NCBI GenBank assembly: GCA_943908475.1
Contig: CALTTG010000033.1
Location: 1-33,339, forward strand
From: an uncultured Burkholderiales bacterium
Lineage (GTDB): Bacteria > Pseudomonadota > Gammaproteobacteria > Burkholderiales > Burkholderiaceae_C
DNA: 33,339 nt
Reading direction: 5' to 3'
Shown: in pieces, positions 1 to 7,628 of the stretch
Position numbering within the stretch: the stretch's first letter is position 1
Layout of the letters: each line of letters starts with the position of its first letter
Notes under the pieces: model-generated
Told to the model about the DNA's origin: nothing
The model's database searches: none
What the model saw: the letters and a program-made list of their open reading frames with translations, nothing else
Translations under genes and position numbers: made by a program

Positions 1-2
1 AA

Positions 3-491
3 GTCGAGATGAAGGAAAAGAAGGCCCGCGTGGAAGACGCCCTGCACGCCACCCGTGCAGCCGTCGAAGAAGGTGTGGTGGCCGGTGGTGGCGTGGCCCT
101 GCTGCGCGCCAAGCAAGCCGCTGGCACCATCAAGGGTGACAACGCCGACCAAGACGCTGGCATCAAGCTGGTGCTGAAGGCCATCGAAGCCCCCCTGCGC
201 GAAATCGTGTCGAATGCCGGTGGCGAGCCTTCGGTGGTGGTCAACGCCGTGCTGAACGGTTCGGGCAACTACGGCTTCAACGCCGCCAACGACACCTACG
301 GCGACATGATCGAAATGGGCATCCTGGATCCCACGAAGGTCACCCGCACTGCCCTGCAGAACGCCGCTTCCGTGGCCTCGCTGATGCTGACCACCGAGTG
401 CATGATCTCGGAAGCCCCCAAGGATGACGCCCCCGCTGGCGGCATGCCCGACATGGGTGGCATGGGCGGCATGGGCGGCATGGGCATGTGA
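3..491 (+). CDS. groEL: Chaperonin GroEL, C-terminal part (5' end outside window)
   Basis: This is the C-terminal 162 residues of the 60-kDa chaperonin, the ATP-driven folding cage that works with GroES in the cytoplasm. The frame is open from base 3, so the start lies upstream of the window. By comparison with the usual length of about 548 residues, it begins near residue 386. Visible family marks are the EDALHATRAAVEEGVVAGGG segment, the equatorial-domain stretch with NAANDTYGDM, and the flexible Gly-Gly-Met repeat tail ending in MGGMGM. A strong intrinsic terminator follows 40 bases after the stop. Nothing odd is seen in the visible part. groES is expected upstream but cannot be seen. Confidence 0.98.
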   Translation, partial: VEMKEKKARVEDALHATRAAVEEGVVAGGGVALLRAKQAAGTIKGDNADQDAGIKLVLKAIEAPLREIVSNAGGEPSVVVNAVLNGSGNYGFNAANDTYGDMIEMGILDPTKVTRTALQNAASVASLMLTTECMISEAPKDDAPAGGMPDMGGMGGMGGMGM

Positions 492-531
492 TGCCTGGCC
501 GCAGGTGGCCACTTCCGGCCACCTCGCCTGC

Positions 532-559
532 AAAAAGCCACCTCCGGGTGGCTTTTTTT
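532..559 (+). terminator. Rho-independent terminator of groEL
   Basis: A perfect stem (AAAAAGCCACC / GGTGGCTTTTT) closes a TCCG tetraloop and runs into seven T residues. It lies 40 bases after the groEL stop, where the end of a groES-groEL transcript is expected. Confidence 0.93.
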
Positions 560-669
560 CGTCCTGATGACACGATTCGTGACATCTGAGGGAATCGGCA
601 CAGGGATTTTCCGAGATGGCGAGCGCCATGGGTCTGTCAGACTGCGCTGTCGACTTCGGATGGAATCGA

Positions 670-1215
670 ATGCGCGTGCGTGCAGTGTGTCTCGTGGCAA
701 TGGGCTGGTGGTCTGCTCAAGCAGGCGCGCAAGGCTATGCCGGTGCGCTGCGCGGCTTGGCCGACGTGCCCATCCGTTGCGAGGGCAAAGCACCTTGCAC
801 CCGCCAGAACCTGGGGGTGTCTTGGTGGGCCGATGTGGCGCTGGCCACGCGACCGACCCGACCCGATGCCCCGCCCCCCACGGCACAGGGCCTGCGCTTG
901 CCGGACGACGACCGTCGCGCCGACCTGCCCTTGGCGCCGGCCACGCCGGTGGGCGGCGCCTTGCGGGTGCCGCTGTCCGAGGGGTTGACCGGCGTGGGGC
1001 GGCTGGGTGTGGCGCGCCAGAAGGGCGAACGCCATGCCATCTCCGGCGTCGAGCTCAAACCTCGCGCCAAGGTGTACTCCGGCGTGGGCCTGGAGTATTC
1101 ACTGTCCAATGGCGTCGACCTCGTGGGCGCCCTGGACCTGATGGACGCCCAAGCCTTTGACGGACAACCCGCTCGGCAGGTGCTGCTGGGCGCGGGCGCC
1201 CAGGTTCGCTTCTGA
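670..1215 (+). CDS. Putative outer-membrane/periplasmic protein with signal peptide
   Basis: A 181-residue protein of unrecognised family. The ATG at 670 was preferred over the in-frame ATG at 616 because it puts a signal peptide at the very N-terminus: MRVRAVC, a hydrophobic stretch, then an AQAGAQG-type cleavage site near residue 20. The mature part has several alternating hydrophobic/polar stretches near its end (VYSGVGLEYSLSNG, LLGAGAQVRF) and a C-terminal Phe, a common sign for recognition by the Bam machinery. A small beta-barrel is therefore possible. The middle is Pro/Ala-rich and looks disordered. Two Cys near mature residues 35-42 could form a disulfide. It has its own transcription unit after the groEL terminator. 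The function is unknown. Confidence 0.6.
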   Translation: MRVRAVCLVAMGWWSAQAGAQGYAGALRGLADVPIRCEGKAPCTRQNLGVSWWADVALATRPTRPDAPPPTAQGLRLPDDDRRADLPLAPATPVGGALRVPLSEGLTGVGRLGVARQKGERHAISGVELKPRAKVYSGVGLEYSLSNGVDLVGALDLMDAQAFDGQPARQVLLGAGAQVRF

Positions 1216-1259
1216 CCCTGACTTCTGACGCTCACGGCTGACGTGAGCGCGTGCGGCCG

Positions 1260-1427
1260 TCAGATGTCCTTGCCTTCGCGCACCAGCCGGTCATGGCGTT
1301 CACAATCTTCGCGGACATGCTTGGTCACATACCAGACGAAATAGCCCAAGCCCACCAGCATGGCGCCAATCGACAGGGCACTCAAGACGCCGTAGTCCGT
1401 GGTCAGGAAATCATTCCAAGCGTGCAT
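1260..1427 (-). CDS. DUF3149-like small single-pass membrane protein
   Basis: A 55-residue leftward gene. It starts MHAWNDFLTTDYGVLSALSI, has one transmembrane helix at about residues 14-35 (ending GYFVWYVT) and a charged C-terminal tail rich in Arg, Glu and Asp. An early Trp, a TDYG motif before the helix and a basic/acidic tail after it match what I recall of the DUF3149 family, small membrane proteins of betaproteobacteria. An AGGAGAG ribosome binding site lies five bases before the ATG, which strongly supports translation. It is divergent from the patatin gene. Its role is not known. Confidence 0.72.
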   Translation of the reverse strand: MHAWNDFLTTDYGVLSALSIGAMLVGLGYFVWYVTKHVREDCERHDRLVREGKDI

Positions 1428-1596
1428 TTCAGCTCTCCTGCCGCCTCCGTGGCGGCCTCAGCCCCATCTGACGCCTGTTCGCGCTGGCCGGTGCTGATCG
1501 GGATCAAGGTTTTCACGGGTGCGCCGCGTGGTGGCTCGGCGACTTGATGCATCGCAACCCTGTTCAGGGTACTGGCGCACCCGCACAATCGGGCCC

Positions 1597-3843
1597 ATGA
1601 CCGACGTTCGACGAAAACACCGCTGGCTGGCGGGCTGCGCCCTGATCCTTTTGGCTTCGGTGATGCCCGCCATGGCCGATTCAGCGGTGCGACCGAAGGT
1701 TGGTCTGGTCTTGTCAGGGGGCGGCGCTCGGGGCTTGACCCATGTGGGCGTGCTCAAGGTGCTCGAACGAGAGCGCATTCCCGTTGACGTGATCGCGGGC
1801 ACCTCCATGGGGGCCATCGTGGGCGGGCTGTACGCCAGTGGCATGGACGCCGCTCAGGTGGAGCGCGAGGTGCAGCGCCTTGATTGGGACAATGTGTTCG
1901 CCAGCCGGGTCGAGCGTCGCGAAATCTCTCAGCGTCGCAAAGAGCAAGACTTCGAGGTCTCGCCCCTGATCGAAGTGGGCATCGGGGCCGATGGCCTCAA
2001 GGCGCCCCTGGGGCCCGTGTCCAGCCGAGGGCTGGAGGCGCACCTGCGTCGCCTGACCCTGAGTGCCGGACAGGTGGACGATTTCGACAAGCTGCCCACG
2101 CCCTTCCGCGCCTTGGCCACCGACATGGAAACGGGCGAACCGGTCATCTTGCAACGGGGCGACCTGGCCATGGCGTTGCGCTCCAGCATGTCGGTGCCCG
2201 GGGTGTTCGCCCCGGTGGAGGTCGACGGGCGCATCCTGGGCGATGGCGGGCTGGTCAACAACACGCCGGTGGATGTGGCCCGGGCCATGGGGGCGCAGCG
2301 GCTCATCGTGGTCAACATTGGCACGCCCTTGTTCAAGCGGGAGGTCTTGTCCTCCCTGACCGGGGTGACCGCTCAGATGATCAGCATCTTGACGGAGCAA
2401 AATGTGCAGCGGAGCCTGGCGTCGCTGACCAAGCACGACGTGCTGATCGCCCCGGTGCTCGACGGCCTGACCGCAGCCGATTTCAACCGGGCCCGTGAAT
2501 TCATCGACCAGGGAGAGGCGCAGGCTGAGGCCTTGGTGTTGCGCATGCAGGACCTCAAGGTCAGCGAGGCCGACTATGCCCGCTGGAAGGCGCAGCGCAC
2601 GCTGCGTCAGGCGGCCTCCGAGCCCATCCGTGCCGTTCGGTTCGAGGGCAGTGTCCGCACGCACCCGGAGCAGTTGCAGGCGCAACTGGAGAGCCGTGCC
2701 GACGCCCTGTTCGACGTGTCCCAGGCCGAGCGTGACTTGCGCCGCCTGGCCGCCACGGGCGACTACCTGACCACCGATTACGTCTTGCGGCGGGGGCCGA
2801 GCGGGCAGGAACTGGTCTACCGCTTGCAAGACAAGCCTTGGGGGCCTGACTACCTGCAGATGGGGTTGGATTTCAGCACCGACACCGCGGGGCGCAGCGC
2901 CTTCAACCTCAAGCTGGCGCACAACCGCCATTGGCTCAATCGCTCGGGTGCGGAGTGGCGCAACTTTGTGCGCCTGGGCTCGTCCCCTCTGTACAGCACC
3001 GAGTGGTTCCAGCCGGTGAGCTGGCTCACTCCCGACGGCTGGCGGCCTTTTGTGGCGGCGCATGCCGGGGCCGAGCGCCGCCAGCTGGAGCTGCACCAGG
3101 AACCCACGGAGGACGTGGCCCTCAGCATGGCCTTGCGCAGCCAACGCTTGGGCCTGGACGGCGGGCTGGCCTGGCGCGAGTTGGGCGAGTGGCGCCTGGG
3201 CTGGATCGATGAGGTGGTGCGCACCGAACCTGAGCTGGTGTCCAGTCGATGGTTGGGTGCGCGCACGGCTCAGCGCGCCCATGAGCAGGGCTGGCGTTTG
3301 CGCGGTGTGTTTGACCAGCTCGACAGTGCCCACTTTCCCACCCAAGGCTGGCGCATCGACGGTCAGTACGTCAATGGGCGCCGATCCGGCAACGGCTTGT
3401 CGGACGCCGCGCAAGGGCGCATGGCGCGCTGGGACGTGCAAGCGCAGGCGGTGACCAGCCTGGGGGCCCACAGCTTCCATGTGAACACCCGCGTCGCAGG
3501 CGCCACCGGGGCTTTGCTCGATCAGCCGCGCTACACGCTGGGCGGTTTCCAGCAGCTGTCAGGGTATGCGCCGGGCCAGCTCAATGGTCAGCAGGTGGCG
3601 TTGTTGCGTTTGGGGTACGCCTGGCGAGTGGGGGTCTACCCCCTGACCCGTGGTGTGTACCTGGGGGGCAGCATCGAAGCCGGCAAGGCCTGGCGGTCGT
3701 GGTCTCAGCACCACGAGGCGCCCTGGCGGTCGGGCAGCAGCATCTACCTGGGTGCGGACACGGCGCTCGGGCCGGTGTATGCGGCCCTGGGCAGCGCGCA
3801 AGGCGTGCGCCCCACCTTCATGCTGTTCGTGGGGCGGCCGTGA
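1597..3843 (+). CDS. Patatin-like phospholipase with POTRA and outer-membrane barrel (PlpD-like)
   Basis: A 748-residue predicted secreted lipolytic protein. The ATG at 1597 puts a signal peptide at the start (basic MTDVRRKHR, hydrophobic core, cleavage after AMA near residue 27); the longer frame from 1519 would bury it. The patatin domain is at about residues 34-320, with the oxyanion loop SGGGARG (40-46), nucleophile motif GTSMG (Ser70) and the DGG of the catalytic dyad (Asp216). A POTRA-like segment follows at about 342-422, then a surface-antigen/BamA-type barrel to the end. This order is that of the type Vd autotransporter PlpD of Pseudomonas. The patatin domain could be displayed or released outside the cell, or stay in the periplasm. 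Both catalytic residues are present. It is convergent with cheB, 27 bases apart. Confidence 0.9.
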   Translation: MTDVRRKHRWLAGCALILLASVMPAMADSAVRPKVGLVLSGGGARGLTHVGVLKVLERERIPVDVIAGTSMGAIVGGLYASGMDAAQVEREVQRLDWDNVFASRVERREISQRRKEQDFEVSPLIEVGIGADGLKAPLGPVSSRGLEAHLRRLTLSAGQVDDFDKLPTPFRALATDMETGEPVILQRGDLAMALRSSMSVPGVFAPVEVDGRILGDGGLVNNTPVDVARAMGAQRLIVVNIGTPLFKREVLSSLTGVTAQMISILTEQNVQRSLASLTKHDVLIAPVLDGLTAADFNRAREFIDQGEAQAEALVLRMQDLKVSEADYARWKAQRTLRQAASEPIRAVRFEGSVRTHPEQLQAQLESRADALFDVSQAERDLRRLAATGDYLTTDYVLRRGPSGQELVYRLQDKPWGPDYLQMGLDFSTDTAGRSAFNLKLAHNRHWLNRSGAEWRNFVRLGSSPLYSTEWFQPVSWLTPDGWRPFVAAHAGAERRQLELHQEPTEDVALSMALRSQRLGLDGGLAWRELGEWRLGWIDEVVRTEPELVSSRWLGARTAQRAHEQGWRLRGVFDQLDSAHFPTQGWRIDGQYVNGRRSGNGLSDAAQGRMARWDVQAQAVTSLGAHSFHVNTRVAGATGALLDQPRYTLGGFQQLSGYAPGQLNGQQVALLRLGYAWRVGVYPLTRGVYLGGSIEAGKAWRSWSQHHEAPWRSGSSIYLGADTALGPVYAALGSAQGVRPTFMLFVGRP

Positions 3844-3870
3844 GTTGGCGGTGCTGGCGGTGCGCGGGGT

Positions 3871-5004
3871 TCAGACGCGGCTGAGCGCCGTGCCGGCGGT
3901 GCTGCGCAGGTGGTCCAGCATGTGCCCCGCAATCTGCGTCAGGGGCAGCACCTCCTGCACTGCGCCCGCCGCAATGGCCTCGCGCGGCATGCCGAAGACC
4001 ACGCAACTGTTCTCGTCTTGCGCGATGCAATAAGCGCCCGCATCTTTCATCTCTCGCATGGCCTTGGCCCCATCGGCGCCCATGCCCGTGAGCATGATGC
4101 CCAAGGCATTGCGCCCCACCACCGAGGCGGCCGACTTGAACAGCACTTCCACGCTGGGTTTGTGTCGGTTCACCGGGTCACCGTCGCGCACGCGGGCCAC
4201 GTAGTTCGCGCCCGACTTTTCCACGCTCAGGTGCAGACCGCCCGGGGCGATGTAGGCATGACCCGGCAAAATGCGCTCGCCATCGGTGGCTTCCTTGACC
4301 CGGATCTTGCACAAGCTGTCGAGGCGAGTGGCATAGCTTTTGGTGAAGCCCGGCGGCATGTGCTGGGTGATCACCACGGCCGGGGCATCGGCAGGCAGGT
4401 TGATCAACACCTCTTTGGTGGCTTCCGTGCCCCCGGTGGAGGCGCCGATGAAGATGATTTTTTCAGTGGACAACCGACCCACCGAAGCGGGCGCAGCGCG
4501 CGTTACCGGCGCTGCGCTCACCGTGCCCGATGCACTCGAAGTGGACGCATTCACTGCGGGGGCCCCGGCGGCGGCCAGCGTCGCAGCCGAGGGCTTGTGA
4601 ATGCGTGCTTTGGCCGCCACGCGCACCTTGTCGGTGATCTCATGGGCCAGTTGCTTGAGCCCATCGGCCACGCCGATTTTGGGTTTGGCCACGAAATCGA
4701 TGGCGCCCAATTCCAGCGCGCGCAAGGTCACCTCGGCACCGCGTTCGGTCAGGGTCGAGACCATGACCACCGGCATCGGGCGCAGGCGCATCAGCTTGGA
4801 GAGGAAATCGATGCCGTCCATGCGGGGCATTTCCACGTCCAGCGTGATCACATCCGGGTTGAGGTTGCGGATCATCTCGCGCGCGGCATACGGGTCGCTG
4901 GCCGCGCCGATGCACTCCATGTCGGGTTGGCGATTGATGATTTCGGTGAGCAGGCTGCGCACCAACGCCGAATCGTCGACGACCACCACACGTGTCTTGG
5001 CCAT
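3871..5004 (-). CDS. cheB: Chemotaxis response regulator protein-glutamate methylesterase CheB
   Basis: A 377-residue full-length CheB, which removes methyl groups from chemoreceptors (and can deamidate receptor Gln) when phosphorylated by CheA. The receiver domain (1-125) has the acidic pair DD10-11, phospho-acceptor Asp56 in DVITLDVEMP and Lys108. A long Ala/Ser/Thr-rich linker (about 130-178) is followed by the methylesterase domain with the triad Ser189 (GASTGG), His215 (QHMP) and Asp311 (TGMGADG). A GGAGA site precedes the ATG. It is the last gene of the leftward cheR-cheD-cheB operon, 15 bases after cheD. Transcription probably starts at the sigma-28-type promoter before cheR. cheA, cheW and cheY are not in the window. 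Confidence 0.97.
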   Translation of the reverse strand: MAKTRVVVVDDSALVRSLLTEIINRQPDMECIGAASDPYAAREMIRNLNPDVITLDVEMPRMDGIDFLSKLMRLRPMPVVMVSTLTERGAEVTLRALELGAIDFVAKPKIGVADGLKQLAHEITDKVRVAAKARIHKPSAATLAAAGAPAVNASTSSASGTVSAAPVTRAAPASVGRLSTEKIIFIGASTGGTEATKEVLINLPADAPAVVITQHMPPGFTKSYATRLDSLCKIRVKEATDGERILPGHAYIAPGGLHLSVEKSGANYVARVRDGDPVNRHKPSVEVLFKSAASVVGRNALGIMLTGMGADGAKAMREMKDAGAYCIAQDENSCVVFGMPREAIAAGAVQEVLPLTQIAGHMLDHLRSTAGTALSRV

Positions 5005-5019
5005 GTTCGTGTCTCCAGA

Positions 5020-5721
5020 TCAGAAAAGTTCGACCGAGCCGCTGCTCGGGGTGGCCACGGGGGCCTTGTGCAGCACGGCCCTTTCCTGGGCGACGATCGC
5101 ATCGGGGTTGCTGGGCGCCAGGCGCTTGACCATGGCCTTCCCGCTGTGCGGGAAGAAGCAGACCTTGCGGGGGTAAATGTCCAGCACATCCTTGGAGACC
5201 ACGGGGATGCGTTCGGTCTTGAGGTAATCCATCACGAACTGCGTGTTGCGTTCGCCCACGTTCAGGCTGTTCATGCCCGACAGCACGGCGCCTCCACCAA
5301 ACACCTTGGCCTCCAGCGTCAGGCGGCTGGCACCCATTTTGAGCAGTTCGTTGATCAGCAACTCCATCGCGAACGAACCATAGCGACCGGAGTCGGCCCC
5401 CGTGCCGCCGTTGTCGGGCAACATGAAGTGGTTCATGCCGCCCACATGCGCCTGGCGGTCCCACAGGCACACGGCGATGCACGAGCCCAGCGTGGTCATG
5501 ATGAGCAGGTCTTCGTCGAACACGAAGTACTCGCCGGGCAAGATCTTCACGGCATCGGACTGAAAATGCGCTTCGTAGAAGAAAAAGGATGCTTCGCCAG
5601 GCTTGGCCACACGCGACTTCAGTCGGGTCAGCCGGTCCTTTTTGGCGGTGACCAGGCTGTTGCCCATCAGGGCAGAAGGTGCCGCTGGCCTGGCCACTGC
5701 GGAGGAGGGTGTCTGGATCAT
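5020..5721 (-). CDS. cheD: Chemoreceptor glutamine deamidase CheD
   Basis: A 233-residue protein that deamidates specific Gln residues of chemoreceptors to Glu, making methylation sites. The catalytic Cys81 lies in TTLGSCIAVCLWD and the His98 in VGGMNHFMLP, both in the usual context. A GGRNT-like segment (VGERNTQFV) appears later. The N-terminal 45 residues are a poorly conserved extension. The AAGG before the ATG supports this start. It sits between cheR (29 bases upstream) and cheB (15 bases downstream), the usual adaptation-enzyme order in betaproteobacteria. Confidence 0.95.
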   Translation of the reverse strand: MIQTPSSAVARPAAPSALMGNSLVTAKKDRLTRLKSRVAKPGEASFFFYEAHFQSDAVKILPGEYFVFDEDLLIMTTLGSCIAVCLWDRQAHVGGMNHFMLPDNGGTGADSGRYGSFAMELLINELLKMGASRLTLEAKVFGGGAVLSGMNSLNVGERNTQFVMDYLKTERIPVVSKDVLDIYPRKVCFFPHSGKAMVKRLAPSNPDAIVAQERAVLHKAPVATPSSGSVELF

Positions 5722-5750
5722 GGGGTGCCTTGAGGTCTGGGGCCGGGGGC

Positions 5751-6605
5751 TCAGACGCGGTCGTAAACCGTCTTGCCGCGCAGGCGGAAGAGATCGCGCG
5801 AATCGGTGAAGTTTTCCGAGTGCCCCACGAACAGCAGGCCTTGGGGTTTCATCACGCCATGGATGCGTTCCAGCACCTTGCGTTGGGTGGGGGCATCGAA
5901 ATAGATCATCACGTTGCGGCAGAACACCACATCGAAGGGCTCGCCCATCGACCAGCTCGGCTGCATCAGGTTGAACGGCTTGAACTCGATCATGCGGGCC
6001 AGTTCTGGCTTGATGCGGATCGAGCCCGCGTTCTGCCCCTTGCCTTTGAGGAAGAACATGCGCAAGCGATTGGGCGACAAGCCACGCGCGTTTTCCTCGT
6101 AGACCCCTCGGGACGCGGTGGCCAGCACATTGGTGTCGATGTCACTGGCCATGATCTTCACCGAGGCATGCAGCCCCAGCGTTTCGGCCACGGTCATGGC
6201 GATCGAGTAGGGCTCTTCGCCGGTCGATGCCGCACTGCACCAGATGCGAATGGTTTTGCCCGTGCCGATCTGCTTGAGGTGATCGGCCAGCACTTGGAAG
6301 TGGTGGTCTTCCCGGAAAAAGGACGTGAGGTTGGTCGTCAGGCTGTTGACGAACTCTTGCCATTCGCGGGCACCGTGGTCGCCCGAGGACGACTCCAGCC
6401 ATTTCAGGTAGCTGTCGAAGGATTGGTGCTGGGTCTCGCGCAGCCGCCGCGAGAGCCGGCTGTAGACCATGGCCTGTTTGCCCTCATGCAGATGGATGCC
6501 TGCGTGCTGGTAAATCAGGGTGCGCACGCGCTCGAAATCCTTCGGACTGAAATTGAATTCTCGGTCCTGAGGGAGCATGGCGACATCTTTGATGGCGGCG
6601 TTCAT
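5751..6605 (-). CDS. cheR: Chemotaxis protein methyltransferase CheR
   Basis: A 284-residue S-adenosylmethionine-dependent methyltransferase that methylates Glu residues of chemoreceptors, opposing CheB. The start at 6605 (MNAAIKD) was chosen over a longer open frame to 6824, whose extra 73 residues are low-complexity and run through the promoter motif. The N-terminal helical domain covers about residues 15-85 and includes the conserved YSRLSRRLR basic helix. The SAM-binding motif is WCSAASTGEEPYS (122-134), and VVFCRNVMIYFD lies later in the fold. The protein ends just after the catalytic domain, with no TPR extension. It is the first gene of the cheR-cheD-cheB operon. Confidence 0.96.
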   Translation of the reverse strand: MNAAIKDVAMLPQDREFNFSPKDFERVRTLIYQHAGIHLHEGKQAMVYSRLSRRLRETQHQSFDSYLKWLESSSGDHGAREWQEFVNSLTTNLTSFFREDHHFQVLADHLKQIGTGKTIRIWCSAASTGEEPYSIAMTVAETLGLHASVKIMASDIDTNVLATASRGVYEENARGLSPNRLRMFFLKGKGQNAGSIRIKPELARMIEFKPFNLMQPSWSMGEPFDVVFCRNVMIYFDAPTQRKVLERIHGVMKPQGLLFVGHSENFTDSRDLFRLRGKTVYDRV

Positions 6606-6652
6606 CCTGATCTCGTCTCTCTTGATGGGTGGCGGGCGGAGGCCCTGAGTCG

Positions 6653-6679
6653 TTATCGGCCACTGCTGCCACGAGTTGA
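6653..6679 (-). promoter_or_regulatory. Candidate sigma-28 (FliA) promoter for cheR-cheD-cheB
   Basis: Reading leftward, TCAA (6679-6676) is followed by exactly 15 bases and then GCCGATAA (6660-6653). The second box is a full match to the FliA -10 element and the first differs from TAAA at one base. The start codon of cheR lies 47 bases downstream of the -10 box. The same TCAA-N15 arrangement recurs before the chemoreceptor and PAS-sensor genes in this window. Confidence 0.8.
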
Positions 6680-6794
6680 GGGACTTGTCGAGCTCGCCTG
6701 TCGGGGGGCGGCCACAGCCCGCAGAGATCCGGGTGGGAAGCCCCTCTATTCGGTGCTTTGCCTCAGGCGGCGCTGATAGACTGAACGCTCTGTC

Positions 6795-7628
6795 ATGATG
6801 TCGGAGCCTCCCATCGTCACGCACCTGAACACCGCAGAAGCTTTGCAGCTGGCCCCCGTGTCAGAGCCTGCGAGCGACGGTTCCGGTTTGCGACTGGAGC
6901 TGGCCCTCAACCTGCTCACGCAGGCCGGGTGGACGGCGCCCGAGGGGGTGGACCTCCACTCGCTGCACGGGCTTCAGGCCATCTTGGACGGCCTGTGCGA
7001 CATCTCCAGCCGAGACGCCCTGACCGGCCTGGCCAACCGACGCCAGTTCGAGGTGGCCATCTCCCGGGAAATCGACCGGGTGGCGCGCGCGGGTGAGCCA
7101 GCGCTGCTGCTGGTGCTGGACATCGACCATTTCAAAAAGGTGAACGACACCCACGGCCATGCCGCGGGCGATCTGGTCATCCAGTCGGTGGCGGGGGCCC
7201 TGCAAGACTGCGTGCGTCCCATGGACACCGTGGCCCGCGTGGGGGGCGAAGAGTTCGCCATCATCTTGCCCAATTGCCCGCCGGCCTTCGGGCAGGCGGT
7301 GGCTGAGCGCATCCGCAACAAGGTCGCGGCTCAGCCGGTCGCGCTGGTCGGCGGCGTGGCCTTGTCGGTCACCGTCAGTGTGGGTGGTGCATTTGCCCCC
7401 CAATGGGTTCGGTCGTCTTCCACATTGTGGTCAGAACGGGCCGACCAGCAGCTCTATCGCGCCAAGGCCGAAGGCCGCAACCGAACCTGCCTGGAGATGC
7501 CGCCCCTCACCGTGGTCAGTCCTGAGGAAAAAGGCATGTTGTTCGGAGCTTTGAGTGGCTTCGGCATGGAAGAAGATGGAGATCCGGCCTCAGGTTTGGC
7601 CGAGGTTCTGCCGAAAACCCACCCATGA
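6795..7628 (+). CDS. GGDEF-domain diguanylate cyclase
   Basis: A 277-residue protein predicted to make cyclic di-GMP from two GTP. The N-terminal 70 residues are variable and contain no recognised sensor or membrane segment, so the enzyme should be cytoplasmic. The GGDEF domain covers about residues 72-235: DALTGLANRR (74-83), metal/base site DIDHFKKVND (109-118), HGHAAGD (120-126) and the active-site signature GGEEF (150-154). RPMD (141-144), five residues before GGEEF, is a complete inhibitory I-site, so product feedback inhibition is expected. A 40-residue tail follows. Two ATGs stand in tandem at the start. The stop overlaps the next gene's start in an ATGA, implying translational coupling to the MinD/FlhG-like ATPase. 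It is divergent from cheR. Confidence 0.95.
   Translation: MMSEPPIVTHLNTAEALQLAPVSEPASDGSGLRLELALNLLTQAGWTAPEGVDLHSLHGLQAILDGLCDISSRDALTGLANRRQFEVAISREIDRVARAGEPALLLVLDIDHFKKVNDTHGHAAGDLVIQSVAGALQDCVRPMDTVARVGGEEFAIILPNCPPAFGQAVAERIRNKVAAQPVALVGGVALSVTVSVGGAFAPQWVRSSSTLWSERADQQLYRAKAEGRNRTCLEMPPLTVVSPEEKGMLFGALSGFGMEEDGDPASGLAEVLPKTHP

Noticed and set aside
432..489. Short GGCATG-type repeats at the end of groEL
   Set aside because: They encode the normal Gly-Gly-Met tail of GroEL and are not an independent repeat element.
1714..3480. 588-residue frame antisense to the patatin gene
   Set aside because: Composition is that of a reverse shadow, while the forward frame has all catalytic motifs.
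3910..5733. 607-residue rightward frame opposite cheB and cheD
   Set aside because: His/Gly/Arg-rich shadow; cheB and cheD on the other strand carry complete active sites.
6772..6779. GCTGATAG as a sigma-28 -10 box for the diguanylate cyclase
   Set aside because: Two mismatches, no TAAA/TCAA at 15 bases upstream, and it is too close to the start codon.
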